A DNA stretch of 64,000 bases from Actinomadura sp. NBRC 104425 (GTDB lineage Bacteria; Actinomycetota; Actinomycetes; Streptosporangiales; Streptosporangiaceae), in the NCBI RefSeq assembly GCF_030269545.1, contig NZ_BSTN01000010.1, positions 1 through 64,000 of the forward strand. The letters are read 5' to 3'. The position numbers were made by a program, and so were the translations under genes. Within the stretch, counting starts at the first letter, position 1, and the number at the start of each line of letters is the position of its first letter. The notes under the pieces are model-generated. The model worked only from the letters and a program-made list of their open reading frames with translations, made no database searches and was not told where the DNA came from. Shown here one piece after another: positions 51,717 to 60,438 of this stretch.

Positions 51717-53390
51717 CTACTGCCTGAACACGGTGCCGTACGCCGCCGCGGTGTCGCTGGTGTCGGACGTCTCACGCCACTCCCAGCGCAGGTAGATGCC
51801 GGTAGCCGACGGCTGGAACGTGATGTAGCCCGGCGCGCACTCGGTCTCCGACTGCCCGCTGATGGGCGTCTCCCGGTAGACGATCTTGCTGTCGGTGCTC
51901 AGGCTGCGCTGCAGCGACAGCAGGGTCCGGCAGGTGTTCGAGCCGTTGCTGTAGGTGTAGGTGGCGTTGCCGGCGCTGCGAATCAGGAAGAACCGGGTCT
52001 GGAAGGTGGTGCGTCCCGTGCCGGCGCCCGGCTGGTACCCGGTGCCGGTGTAGGTGCCGGTGATGCCGTTCTCGGCGCTGATCGACGCCGACGAGGTCGG
52101 CGACGGCAGCGAGTACGTCGGCGTGTAGGTCGGCGACGGGTCCGGATCGTCCTCGTCGCTGGACGCCACCGCCACGATCACTACCACCACGACCGCGAGC
52201 AGCACCAGCACCAGGCAGCCGACACCGATGACCACCGGTGCGGACGACGAGGACGACGCCTGCGGGGTCGGCGGCGGATACGCCGGCCCGCCCGGCCCCT
52301 GCGGCCTGGGCGGCGCCGCCCCCGGGCCGGCGTTCGCCGGCTGGTACATCGGCATCGGCGGCGGGGTGATCGGCTGCGGCGGCGGCGTGCTCGGCCCCGC
52401 GTGCCCCGGCCCGGCGTTCATCGGCATGGGCGGCGGGGTGATCGGCTGCGGCGGCGGGCTCTGCCGCGGCGCGGACGGCACCGGCGGCGGCGCCGGCAGC
52501 TGCGCGGCGATCCGGGTGCCCTGGTCCAGCAGGTCCTGGCGGCCCGCGCCCGCGCCCGACGGCGCCGCGCCCACGTGCCCCAGCAGGTTCAGCAGCAGCT
52601 GGGCCGCCGGGGGGCGCAGCCCCGCGTCCTTGGACAGGCAGCGGCCCACCAGGTCGCGCAGCGGCCCGGCGGGCAGCGCCGACAGGTCGGGCTCGTCGTT
52701 GAGGATCCGGTTGATGATCACCGGCAGCGTGTCGGCCTCGAAGGGCGACTGGCCGGTGGCCGCGAACACCATCGTCGCGCCCCAGGCGAAGATGTCGACC
52801 GCGGGCGTCAGCGGCGCCCCGGTGAGCTGCTCGGGCGCCAGGTAGCCGGGGGTGCCCACCACCATGCCGGTGGCGGTGACGGCGCTCTCCTGGGAGTTGA
52901 CGGTGCGGGCGATGCCGAAGTCGACCACCCGCGGGCCGTCCGGCGCCAGCATGACGTTGTTGGGCTTGAAGTCGCGGTGCACGATGCCGGCCTCGTGGAT
53001 GGCGGCCAGCGCGGTCGCGGTGCCGATCGCCAGCCGCTCCAGCTCCTCGGGCCCGCGCGGCCCGTTGTGCGCCACCACGTCGTGCAGGGACGGACCGTCG
53101 ATGAACTCGCTGACCACGTACGGCTGGTCGCCGTGCAGGTCGGCCTCCAGCACCCGGGCGGTGCAGAACGGCTCGACCCGCTGCGCGGCCGACACCTCGC
53201 GGTTGAACCGGGCCCGCGCGGACGGATCGCCGGCCATCGACGAATGCAGCAGCTTGATCGCCACGTACTCGCCGTCCGGGGCGCGGCCTAGGAAGACCGA
53301 CCCCTGGCCGCCCGCGCCGAGGCGCCCGACGACCTCGAACCGTCCCAGCGCCCGGGGATCGCCTGGCTCCAGGGGAGCGGCATCCGGCAT
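51717..53390 (-). CDS. receptor Ser/Thr kinase with small extracellular domain
   Basis: A 557-aa protein. The kinase at about 18-270 (GRLGAGGQGSVFLG, Lys46, VHRDFKPNNVML, DFG 157-159, VVGTPGYLAPEQ) is close to that of the next gene, so the two are paralogues. A Pro-rich linker contains PPPQPITPPPMPM twice. The membrane helix is about 385-409, and the 145-residue outer part (GITGTYTGTGYQPGAGTGRT, NTCRTLLSLQRSL, ECAPGYITFQPSATGIYLRW) has two cysteines and matches no domain I know. ATG 53390 follows GGAGGGTCAG. Confidence 0.9.
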   Translation of the reverse strand: MPDAAPLEPGDPRALGRFEVVGRLGAGGQGSVFLGRAPDGEYVAIKLLHSSMAGDPSARARFNREVSAAQRVEPFCTARVLEADLHGDQPYVVSEFIDGPSLHDVVAHNGPRGPEELERLAIGTATALAAIHEAGIVHRDFKPNNVMLAPDGPRVVDFGIARTVNSQESAVTATGMVVGTPGYLAPEQLTGAPLTPAVDIFAWGATMVFAATGQSPFEADTLPVIINRILNDEPDLSALPAGPLRDLVGRCLSKDAGLRPPAAQLLLNLLGHVGAAPSGAGAGRQDLLDQGTRIAAQLPAPPPVPSAPRQSPPPQPITPPPMPMNAGPGHAGPSTPPPQPITPPPMPMYQPANAGPGAAPPRPQGPGGPAYPPPTPQASSSSSAPVVIGVGCLVLVLLAVVVVVIVAVASSDEDDPDPSPTYTPTYSLPSPTSSASISAENGITGTYTGTGYQPGAGTGRTTFQTRFFLIRSAGNATYTYSNGSNTCRTLLSLQRSLSTDSKIVYRETPISGQSETECAPGYITFQPSATGIYLRWEWRETSDTSDTAAAYGTVFRQ

Positions 53391-53912
53391 CTGACCCTCC
53401 AGTGACCCGCAGTAGATGTGCCGCGTGGTGAACGCCGGCCCCGTACCGGCCCTCCCGGCGGCGGCCGGGTGGTCCGCGACGCGGCGCGCCCCAACCTCGG
53501 CGGGCACGATATCGCGTTAGGTCAGACGTTTCATCGCAGCTTCCGGTTCGCTGCGGACCGATCAAGATGCCGCTTTCGGTTCGGGCGGCCGGACGCGGCC
53601 GCGCGCCGCGCGGTGCAGCCGGTGCGCACAAGCCCTACGGGGCAGGTATGATCCGGCCGCCGCGGGGTGGCTCGCCGAGGGTCCCGGTACTGATGAACGC
53701 CGTGACGCCCGGCCGGACATGTGACCGACGACACACATCCTGAGGATCGATCCCGGTGACGGGTGTCACCGGCGGGACCGGTCGCGTCTTGCGTGTCAGG
53801 GGTCACTACCCGTGACAGAATTTCCCGCCCGGATCGGGCACAAGACGAGTCCCCCGAGCGTTAGATCCGCGCGACGGGGCGCATAAAGGACTGAGGGGGA
53901 TGGAGATAGAAG
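53391..53912. other. 520-base divergent region with GTGA/TCAC elements
   Basis: No gene. It contains CCGGTGACGGGTGTCACCGG at 53753-53772 and GTCACTACCCGTGAC at 53802-53816, both upstream of the DUF4193 gene. The first holds GTGA-N6-TCAC, the spacing of CRP/GlxR-type sites. The promoter of the kinase pair should lie near 53500. Confidence 0.45.
53753..53772 (+). promoter_or_regulatory. CRP/GlxR-like palindrome
   Basis: CCGGTGACGGGTGTCACCGG has perfect eight-base arms with a four-base centre. The inner GTGA-N6-TCAC agrees with the CRP-family consensus TGTGA-N6-TCACA except for the outermost bases. It is 141 bases upstream of the DUF4193 start. Confidence 0.4.
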
Positions 53913-54209
53913 ATGGCGACCGACTACGACAGCCCGCGTAAGACAGACGACGACCTGGGCGAGGACAGCCTGCAGGAGCTCCAGGCCCGCCGCGCCGACA
54001 AGGCCGCGAGCATCATCGACGAGGACCTGGACGCCGGCGAGGTCGCCGAGCTTCCCGGTGCCGACCTGTCGAACGAGGAGCTCACCTTCCGGGTGGTGCC
54101 GCGCCAGGCCGACGAGTTCACCTGCAGCCGGTGCTTCCTGGTGCACCACCGCAGCCAGCTGGCCAGCGAGAAGAACGGCCAGCCGGTCTGCCGCGAGTGC
54201 GCCGCCTGA
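53913..54209 (+). CDS. DUF4193 family protein
   Basis: A 98-aa actinobacterial protein with acidic N-terminal half (MATDYDSPRKTDDDLGEDSL) and a C-terminal zinc-binding-like Cys set: FTCSRCFLVHHRSQLASE and VCRECAA. Family members are strongly conserved and highly expressed in actinobacteria; function is unknown, but the fold resembles small RNA-polymerase- or ribosome-associated proteins. The start ATG 53913 follows GGGGGATGGAGATAGAAG. Confidence 0.92.
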   Translation: MATDYDSPRKTDDDLGEDSLQELQARRADKAASIIDEDLDAGEVAELPGADLSNEELTFRVVPRQADEFTCSRCFLVHHRSQLASEKNGQPVCRECAA

Positions 54210-54210
54210 G

Positions 54211-55356
54211 ATGCTCCGGCGGCGTGATGGGCGGAAGCGGCCGGTGACGGCGGACCGCGGGCGCAAGCACGACGGCGATCGCGCGGCGCAGGGGGCGCCG
54301 CGCGACGACGATTCGGCAGTGGACGATTCGGCAGTGGACGACGCGGTCCGGCAGGGCGGCCCGGAGCCCGGCGGCGACGCCGCCGGATCGGGCGAGGGCG
54401 CCCTCGTCCGGCCGGGCGAGGCCGCCGCCGAGCCCGCCGCCGACCCCACCGCCGAGATCGACACGCTGATCGGCCGTCTGTCGGCCGGCGAGAACATGGA
54501 CGGCGAGACCCGCGGCCGCCTGCTGGCGCGGCTGGCCCACCTGCTGGCGGGCGGCGTGCGCAGGGCGGGCGCCGCGGGCCTGGCACGCGGCCGGCTGCTG
54601 GCCGACGCGCTGATCGCGGCGGCGCCGCACATCCCCGTCCGCGACCTGGAGACCCTGCGCGCCCACCACCACGGGCTGGAGGGCGAGGAGCTGGCCGACA
54701 GCCTGGTCCGGGTGGCGAGCAACGCCACCACGGCGGTGGGCGCGGCCGGCGGGGCGCTGGCCGCGGTCGAATTCGCCGCCCCGCCGCTGCTGCTGTCGGC
54801 CCCCGCGCAGCTGGCCGCCGAGACGCTCGTGGTCGCGGCCATCGAGGTCAAGCTGATCGCCGAGCTGCACGAGGTGTACGGGGTGCGCGCGCAGGGGTCG
54901 GGCGCCGCGCGGGCCGCGGCGTATCTGACCGCCTGGGGCAAGCAGCGCGGCCTCTCGCCCCTGGAGATCAAGAACGGGTCGTTCACCAACGCGCTCGGCT
55001 CGGCCGCCAAGGCGGCCCTGCGCAAACGCCTCATGCGCTCCTTCGGCCGCAGCATCAGCACGCTGGGCCCGTTCCTCACCGGCGCCGCCGCCGGGGCCGC
55101 CCTCAACCGGTCCGCCACCAAGCGCGTCGCCGAGGCCGTCCGCGCCGACCTGCGGCGCCATGCCGCCGCCCAGCCGCCGTTGGGGCGGCCGGTGCCGCCA
55201 TCGCGGACCGAGCTGGACGCCCCCGCCCGGCAGGAGGCCGGCGACGACGTCCGGCTGGCGGTCGGCGACGACTCCGCCGGGCAGTTGCCTCCGCCCGGGC
55301 CCGCGCCCGGCTCCGGGCAGCTCCCGCCGCCCGCTCCGCCCCCGTCAGCGGACTGA
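54211..55356 (+). CDS. conserved actinobacterial protein with hydrophobic centre
   Basis: A 381-aa protein starting one base after the DUF4193 stop (ATG 54211; GTG 54244 is in frame). An acidic disordered N-terminus with the duplicated DDSAVDDSAVDD is followed by a helical core GRLLARLAHLLAGGVRRAGA, hydrophobic stretches TTAVGAAGGALAAVEFAAPP and AETLVVAAIEVKLIAELHEV, a C-terminal glycine-rich helix and a Pro tail. It resembles a family often found near DUF4193 genes in actinomycetes. Membrane association is likely; function is unknown. Confidence 0.7.
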   Translation: MLRRRDGRKRPVTADRGRKHDGDRAAQGAPRDDDSAVDDSAVDDAVRQGGPEPGGDAAGSGEGALVRPGEAAAEPAADPTAEIDTLIGRLSAGENMDGETRGRLLARLAHLLAGGVRRAGAAGLARGRLLADALIAAAPHIPVRDLETLRAHHHGLEGEELADSLVRVASNATTAVGAAGGALAAVEFAAPPLLLSAPAQLAAETLVVAAIEVKLIAELHEVYGVRAQGSGAARAAAYLTAWGKQRGLSPLEIKNGSFTNALGSAAKAALRKRLMRSFGRSISTLGPFLTGAAAGAALNRSATKRVAEAVRADLRRHAAAQPPLGRPVPPSRTELDAPARQEAGDDVRLAVGDDSAGQLPPPGPAPGSGQLPPPAPPPSAD

Positions 55357-55499
55357 CGCCCCGCCCGGCCGAGAAGGGCCGGTGACCGGACGGGCAGGCC
55401 ATGGCCCGTGTCGCGGCGGTTTTCCGCCATCGGCCGCCGCACCGCCAGGCGCCGCGGCCCGTCCGGCTCCGGTCGGCGCCGGGCCGGACCCGCGGGCCG

Positions 55500-56099
55500 T
55501 CAGGCGAACTCCAGATCCCCCTTGACCGAGTCGCGTCCGGCCAGCCACAGCCCCAGCGCCTCCCGCGTGCCGCGCACCTCCGGGCCCCGGCCCACGGGAC
55601 GGTGCCCGTCGGTGGGCACCACGCGGTAGCGCAGCACGCGGCGGTTCAGCCACAGGCTCAGCTGCAGCCCCTCGCGGAACACGGCGGTGGCGACCGTGTC
55701 GGGCAGGGTCCGCTCGCGGCCCAGCCCGCGCAGCACGTCCTGGTGGTGCATGCCGAGGTCGCCGAGCAGGAACGCGGCCCCGGCGCGGCCGGTGGTGCTG
55801 GGGCGCTCGGCCCACTGCTCGGCCCACTCCATCAGCCGGTCCCGCGACAGCGGGCGGGCGCGGTCCACCTGGGCCTGGTTGGCGGCGTTGATGCGCGGGC
55901 CGTACGGCAGGTAGGAGGCCAGGAGGTAGTCCAGGGCGATCACGTGGGCGAGGACGTCGCGGGGCGCCCAGCGGGAGCACAGCGTCCGCCCCGACTGGAA
56001 CTCCTCGTCCGACAGGTCCGCCATCGTGTCGACCATCCTGCGGCGCTCGGCGCGCAGTTCGTCCTCGTACGGAAAGCTGATCGTTTCCAGCAAAGGCAT
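55500..56099 (-). CDS. maleylpyruvate isomerase family mycothiol-dependent protein (DinB/MDMPI)
   Basis: A 199-aa DinB-fold protein with the MDMPI N-terminal layout: YEDELRAERRRMVDTMADLS, LCSRWAPRDVLAHVIALDYL (metal-binding His) and GDLGMHHQDVLRGLG with the paired His. These proteins use mycothiol or a metal in isomerase or transferase reactions; substrate here is unknown. It fits a mycothiol-making actinobacterium. Start ATG 56099 is the only suitable one. Confidence 0.85.
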   Translation of the reverse strand: MPLLETISFPYEDELRAERRRMVDTMADLSDEEFQSGRTLCSRWAPRDVLAHVIALDYLLASYLPYGPRINAANQAQVDRARPLSRDRLMEWAEQWAERPSTTGRAGAAFLLGDLGMHHQDVLRGLGRERTLPDTVATAVFREGLQLSLWLNRRVLRYRVVPTDGHRPVGRGPEVRGTREALGLWLAGRDSVKGDLEFA

Positions 56100-56177
56100 C
56101 GTGGCCGGTCCCTTCCGACGGTGCGGGACCGACCACGATACGCGGGGCGCTGGACCCCCTGTCCAATAGGGGTGCCG

Positions 56178-56465
56178 TCAGGTGTTCGCCTTCAGGTGGG
56201 AGGGCAGCTCCCCGGTCCCCTTGACCCACTGCCGCGCCGCGGCGCGGGTGGCCAGCAGCCGGGCCACCTCCATGCCCACCCCCATGATCACGGCCCAGCC
56301 GATGGCCTCGCTCAGCGCGACCTCGGGGGACTCGGGATTGGTCGGCGGCTCCTTGCCGGTGGTCTTCTTCCAGGCCAGCGTGATCAGCTTCCTGGCGGCG
56401 AAGCCCCCGGCGAACGCGGCGGCCCCCGCCACGATCCGCCAGCCGATGTCGCCCTTCTCGGCCAT
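56178..56465 (-). CDS. DUF4235 membrane protein
   Basis: A 95-aa DUF4235 protein: GWRIVAGAAAFAGGFAARKL as first helix, TGKEPPTNPESPEVALSEAI as loop, and VIMGVGMEVARLLATRAAAR as second helix, ending WVKGTGELP. The family is small, two-spanning and uncharacterised. ATG 56465 follows GGGAGGACGAGC. The MDMPI gene lies 78 bases downstream on the same strand. Confidence 0.9.
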   Translation of the reverse strand: MAEKGDIGWRIVAGAAAFAGGFAARKLITLAWKKTTGKEPPTNPESPEVALSEAIGWAVIMGVGMEVARLLATRAAARQWVKGTGELPSHLKANT

Positions 56466-56789
56466 GCTCGTCCTCCCGTTGTCCTGACTCGCCCCGACGC
56501 TACCGGAAGCACCCGGCCGGGCACGGCAAGTCCCGTCCCGTGATCGGGAGCGTCCCCCGGGACGGGGCGATGATTCACGCGCGGAGCGCCGGCGTGCGGC
56601 TACGGCACGACGGCTTGCGTCTCCACCCGACTGCGGCCCGCCGCCGCCCTGGCCGCCGCCTGACCGGTTCCTGACCCGCGCGGCAGGGGTTCCTGCCCGC
56701 ATGGCACGGGGCATACCGAATGGCGTTCCGTTCCGGTGGGGCGCGCGCTAGCGTAAGTGGACGCTGACAACCTTGGGAGGAGCCGCCCT
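56466..56789. other. divergent region upstream of acyl-CoA dehydrogenase pair
   Basis: 324 bases without a gene. The part nearest the dehydrogenase start (56715-56775) has reduced GC and contains GCTAGCGTAAGTGGACGCTG, a likely promoter zone. I could not match a KstR-type operator (AACnnGTTCTAGTT-like). Confidence 0.35.
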
Positions 56790-57983
56790 GTGACGGACCT
56801 GCAGGAGTACGGCCGCCGGGCGAGAGCCTGGCTGGAGGCCAACACCCGCGACCTGCCGCCCGAACCGGACCTGGCCGCGGCCCGCGCGTTCATGGCGCGG
56901 CTGTACGACGCCGGGTACTCGGGTATCACCTGGCCCGCCGCGTACGGCGGGCAGGGCCTGTCGGCGGCCGAGGAGCGGGCCTTCCAGCAGGCCGCCCGCG
57001 ACTTCACGCTGCCGATCGGGGTGTTCGGCATCGGCCTCGGCATGTGCGGGCCGACGATCCTGTCGCTCGGCACCGAGGAGCAGAAGAAGCGCTACCTGCC
57101 GCCGCTGCTGCGCGGCGAGGAGATCTGGTGCCAGCTGTTCTCCGAGCCGGGCGCCGGGTCGGACGTGGCGTCGCTGCAGACCCGCGCCGTCCGCGACGGC
57201 GACGGCTGGGTGGTCAACGGCCAGAAGGTGTGGACGTCGGTGGCGCGGCAGGCCGACTTCGGGCTGCTCATCGCGCGGACCGACCCGGACGCCACCAAGC
57301 ACCGCGGCATCACGATGTTCGTCGTGGACATGCACGATCCCGGCGTGACCGTCCGGCCGCTGCGCGACATGACCGGCGAGGCGCACTTCAACGAGGTGTA
57401 CTTCGACGACGTGCGCGTCCCCGCCGACCGGGTGGTGGGGGAGGTCAACGGCGGATGGCAGGCGGCCGTCACCACCCTGCTGCACGAGCGGGTGTCCATC
57501 GGGATGGGCGCCGCCCGCACCGAGCGGCCCGCCTCGTTCAACGTGATGTCGGCGGCGGCGCGCGAGCGGGGGCTGCTGGGCGATCCGGCCGTGCGCGACC
57601 GGCTCGTCGACCTGTACGTGCGGGAGCGGGCGTTCGACCTGTTCAACGCGCGGCTGTCGCAGGAGGTCAAGGCCGGCATCGACCCGGGGGCGCGCGGGTC
57701 GGTCGCCAAGCTGCTGCTGGCCGAGCTGACGCTGTCGTCCGCCGACAGCGCCGGCGAGATCCTCGGCCCGGAGACGGTCGCCTACGCCGGGCACGACGAG
57801 GGCAGGATCGCGCGGGCGCTGTCGTGGGCGCCCGGCATGGCGCTGGGCGGTGGCACCAACGAGATCATGCGCAACATCATCGGTGACCGGGTGCTGGGGC
57901 TGCCGCGCGAGCCGCAGGTGGACCGGGACGTGCCGTTCCGCGAGCTGAAGGTCGGCACGCAGGCGAAGGAGGCGGGCCGATGA
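56790..57983 (+). CDS. acyl-CoA dehydrogenase, FadE28/29-like subunit
   Basis: A 397-aa acyl-CoA dehydrogenase. The N-terminal helical part has GYSGITWPAAYGGQGLSAAE, the middle has LFSEPGAGSDVASLQTRAVR and NGQKVWTSVA for FAD/substrate, and the end is MALGGGTNEIMRNIIGDRVL. GTG 56790 with GGGAGG 8-13 bases before is the start. The next dehydrogenase gene starts inside its stop. Overlapping pairs of this kind form alpha2beta2 enzymes acting on steroid side chains in actinobacteria. The neighbouring P450 agrees with that. Confidence 0.92.
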   Translation: MTDLQEYGRRARAWLEANTRDLPPEPDLAAARAFMARLYDAGYSGITWPAAYGGQGLSAAEERAFQQAARDFTLPIGVFGIGLGMCGPTILSLGTEEQKKRYLPPLLRGEEIWCQLFSEPGAGSDVASLQTRAVRDGDGWVVNGQKVWTSVARQADFGLLIARTDPDATKHRGITMFVVDMHDPGVTVRPLRDMTGEAHFNEVYFDDVRVPADRVVGEVNGGWQAAVTTLLHERVSIGMGAARTERPASFNVMSAAARERGLLGDPAVRDRLVDLYVRERAFDLFNARLSQEVKAGIDPGARGSVAKLLLAELTLSSADSAGEILGPETVAYAGHDEGRIARALSWAPGMALGGGTNEIMRNIIGDRVLGLPREPQVDRDVPFRELKVGTQAKEAGR

Positions 57984-59056
57984 GGCTGATCCCGTCCGAG
58001 GAGCAGAGGGAACTGGCGGCGTCGGTGCGGGCGTTTTTGGCCGACACCGCGCCGATGGCGCGCGTCCGCGAGGTCGCCGAGTCCGACGAGCCCTACGACC
58101 GGGACGTGTGGCGGCGGATGACCGGCGAGCTCGGCCTGGCCGGGCTGGCCGTTCCCGAGGCGTACGGCGGCGCGGGCGCGGGGCACGCCGAGGTCGCCGT
58201 GGTCATGGAGGAGCTGGGCGCGGCGCTCACCCCCGCCCCCTACCTCGCCTCGGCCGTCCTGGCGGCGAACGTGCTGCTGGCGGCCGGGGACGAGCAGGCC
58301 GCCAAGGACCTGCTGCCGGACATCGCAAGCGGCCGGACGGTCGCCGCGTTCGCCGTCCCGCAGCCCGGCGGGCCGCTGCCGACCTGGGACGGGAAGGGGC
58401 TGACCGGCACCCTGCCGCGCGTGCTCGACGGCGCCGCCGCCGACCTGATCATCGTCCCGGCCCGGGCCGACGGGGCCACCGCGCTGTTCGCCGTCGAGGG
58501 CGGGGAGCGGACGCCGCTGACCACGCTGGACCTCACCCGCCCGCAGGCCCGCGTCGAGCTCGACGGCACGCCCGGCCGCCGCATCGCCGCGGCCGACGCC
58601 GACGCCGCGATCGGGCGCGCGCTGGACCTGGCCGCGGTCGCGCTGGCCGCCGAGCAGCTCGGCGGCATGCGCCGCTGCCTGGACACGATCGTCGAATACG
58701 CCAAGCTGCGCGTGCAGTTCGGCCGGTACGTCGGGTCGTTCCAAGGCGTCAAGCACCGGCTGGCCGACATGCACTGCACGCTGGAGCAGGCCGAGTCGAT
58801 CGTCCGGTACGCGGCGTGGGCGGCCGACGACGCCCCCGAGGAGCTGCCCGTGGCGGCGGCTCTGGCCCAGACCTTCGTCGGCCCGGCGTACTTCCGGGTG
58901 GCCAAGGACCATCTGCTGCTGCACGGCGGCATCGGCTTCACCTGGGAGCACGACGCGCACCTGTACTACAAGCGCGCCAAGACCGACGAGCTTCTGCTGG
59001 GCGCGCCCCGCGAGCACCGCTCCCGGCTCGCCGAGCGCCTCGGGCTGCTGCCCTGA
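57980..59056 (+). CDS. acyl-CoA dehydrogenase, second subunit
   Basis: A 358-aa partner subunit beginning at ATG 57980 (ATGA overlap). Motifs are GLAGLAVPEAYGGAGAGHAE, GGMRRCLDTIVEYAKLRVQF, GSFQGVKHRLADMHCTLEQA and LLLHGGIGFTWEHDAHLYYK. It is shorter than classical enzymes, with a reduced middle domain typical of the second chain in heteromeric actinobacterial dehydrogenases. Which chain carries the active-site base is not decidable by eye. It converges with the P450 gene. Confidence 0.9.
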   Translation: MRLIPSEEQRELAASVRAFLADTAPMARVREVAESDEPYDRDVWRRMTGELGLAGLAVPEAYGGAGAGHAEVAVVMEELGAALTPAPYLASAVLAANVLLAAGDEQAAKDLLPDIASGRTVAAFAVPQPGGPLPTWDGKGLTGTLPRVLDGAAADLIIVPARADGATALFAVEGGERTPLTTLDLTRPQARVELDGTPGRRIAAADADAAIGRALDLAAVALAAEQLGGMRRCLDTIVEYAKLRVQFGRYVGSFQGVKHRLADMHCTLEQAESIVRYAAWAADDAPEELPVAAALAQTFVGPAYFRVAKDHLLLHGGIGFTWEHDAHLYYKRAKTDELLLGAPREHRSRLAERLGLLP

Positions 59057-59088
59057 CCGGAGCCCGGCGCCGGATACGCGACGGGTGC

Positions 59089-60378
59089 TCAGTACGTGAA
59101 GGGCAGGTGCTTGATCCCGTTGATGAAGTTGGAGTAGAGGCGGTCCGGCTCCCCGGCGGCGCGGATGCCGGGGAGCCGCCCGAACAGCTCCCGGAACATC
59201 ACGGTCATCTCGCGGCGGGCCAGGTTGGCGCCCAGGCAGAAGTGCGGCCCCGGCCCGCCGAAGCCGACGTGCGGGTTGGGGGACCGGGTGATGTCGAAGA
59301 CGTCCGGGTCCTCGAAGACCGTCTCGTCGCGGTTGGCGGAGTTGTAGAACAGCAGCACCTTGTCGCCCGTCCGGAACCGGTGCCCGTTCAGCTCGTAGTC
59401 GCGGGTGACCGTGCGGCGGAACTGGATGACCGGGGTGGCCATCCGCACGATCTCCTCCACCGCGCCGCCGATGCGGCCCTCGAAGTCCTCCATCAGCAGG
59501 GCCCGCTGCTCGGGGTTGTCGGTGAGCAGCTTGAGCCCGTGCGTCATGGCGTTGCGGGTCGTCTCGTTGCCCGCCACCACCAGCAGGATGAAGAACGAGC
59601 CGATCTCCTGGTCGGTCAGCGCCTCCCCGTCGACGTTCGCCTGCACCAGCGCGGAGACGAGGTCGTCACCGGGGTCGCGGCGGCGGCGCCGGGCCAGCTT
59701 CATGGCCAGGTGGTTCAGCTCGTACCCGGCGGTCATGACCTTGGTCAGGCCGTACAGGACGCCGGTGCGGGTGATGCCGTCGCGGACGAACCGGATCCCG
59801 CCGGCGTACTCCGGATCGCCCAGGCCGAGGATGATGTTCGTCCGGTCGTACACCATGGGCCGGTCCCGCTCGGGGATGCCCATCATGTCGCAGATCACCC
59901 GGACCGGGAGCCGGGCGGCGACGTCGGTGACGAAGTCCCCCGGGCCGCCCGCCAGCACGTCGTCGACGATGCGCACGGCCTCGGCCCGCAGGTCCTCTTC
60001 CAGCTTGGCCAGGACGCGGGGGGTGAACGCCCGCGACACGATGCGGCGCAGCCGCGCGTGCCGCGGGTCGTCCATGTTGATCATCGAGCCGAAGTAGCGG
60101 GCCAGGTAGCCGGGCATGTCGGCGATGCTGTTGGAGCAGGGTTCGCTGCTGAAGACCTCCGGCGCGCGGCTGGCCGCCACCACGTCGGCGTGCCGCACCA
60201 GCGCGTAGTAGCCGGGCCCGCTGCGGATGAACGGCAGCTTCAGCTCGCGGAAGAACTGCGGATGCTCGCGGGCGCGCAGCGCGGCGAACGCGGCCTCCCG
60301 CTCGTGCGGCGGGCGGGCCCAGAAGGCCAGGTCCGACAGGTCGATGTCGCGTTCGGTGCGCGCTGTGGTCGCCGCCAT
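59089..60378 (-). CDS. cytochrome P450 (CYP125/CYP124-like)
   Basis: A 429-aa P450 with I-helix LLVVAGNETTRNAMTHGLKL, the EEIVR segment of the ExxR helix, and the haem loop VGFGGPGPHFCLGANLARRE with Cys381. Strings such as FGSMINMDDPRHARLRRIVS and GDKVLLFYNSANRDETVFED are typical of the CYP124/125/142 group that hydroxylates the end of sterol or branched lipid chains. The product would feed the facing acyl-CoA dehydrogenases after CoA activation. A soluble redox partner is not encoded nearby. Start ATG 60378. Confidence 0.9.
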   Translation of the reverse strand: MAATTARTERDIDLSDLAFWARPPHEREAAFAALRAREHPQFFRELKLPFIRSGPGYYALVRHADVVAASRAPEVFSSEPCSNSIADMPGYLARYFGSMINMDDPRHARLRRIVSRAFTPRVLAKLEEDLRAEAVRIVDDVLAGGPGDFVTDVAARLPVRVICDMMGIPERDRPMVYDRTNIILGLGDPEYAGGIRFVRDGITRTGVLYGLTKVMTAGYELNHLAMKLARRRRRDPGDDLVSALVQANVDGEALTDQEIGSFFILLVVAGNETTRNAMTHGLKLLTDNPEQRALLMEDFEGRIGGAVEEIVRMATPVIQFRRTVTRDYELNGHRFRTGDKVLLFYNSANRDETVFEDPDVFDITRSPNPHVGFGGPGPHFCLGANLARREMTVMFRELFGRLPGIRAAGEPDRLYSNFINGIKHLPFTY

Positions 60379-60438
60379 GACCGCATCCCCTGACAGAATG
60401 ATGTTCGGTTTCCATGGAAGCCGCGCCCGGCGGGGACG

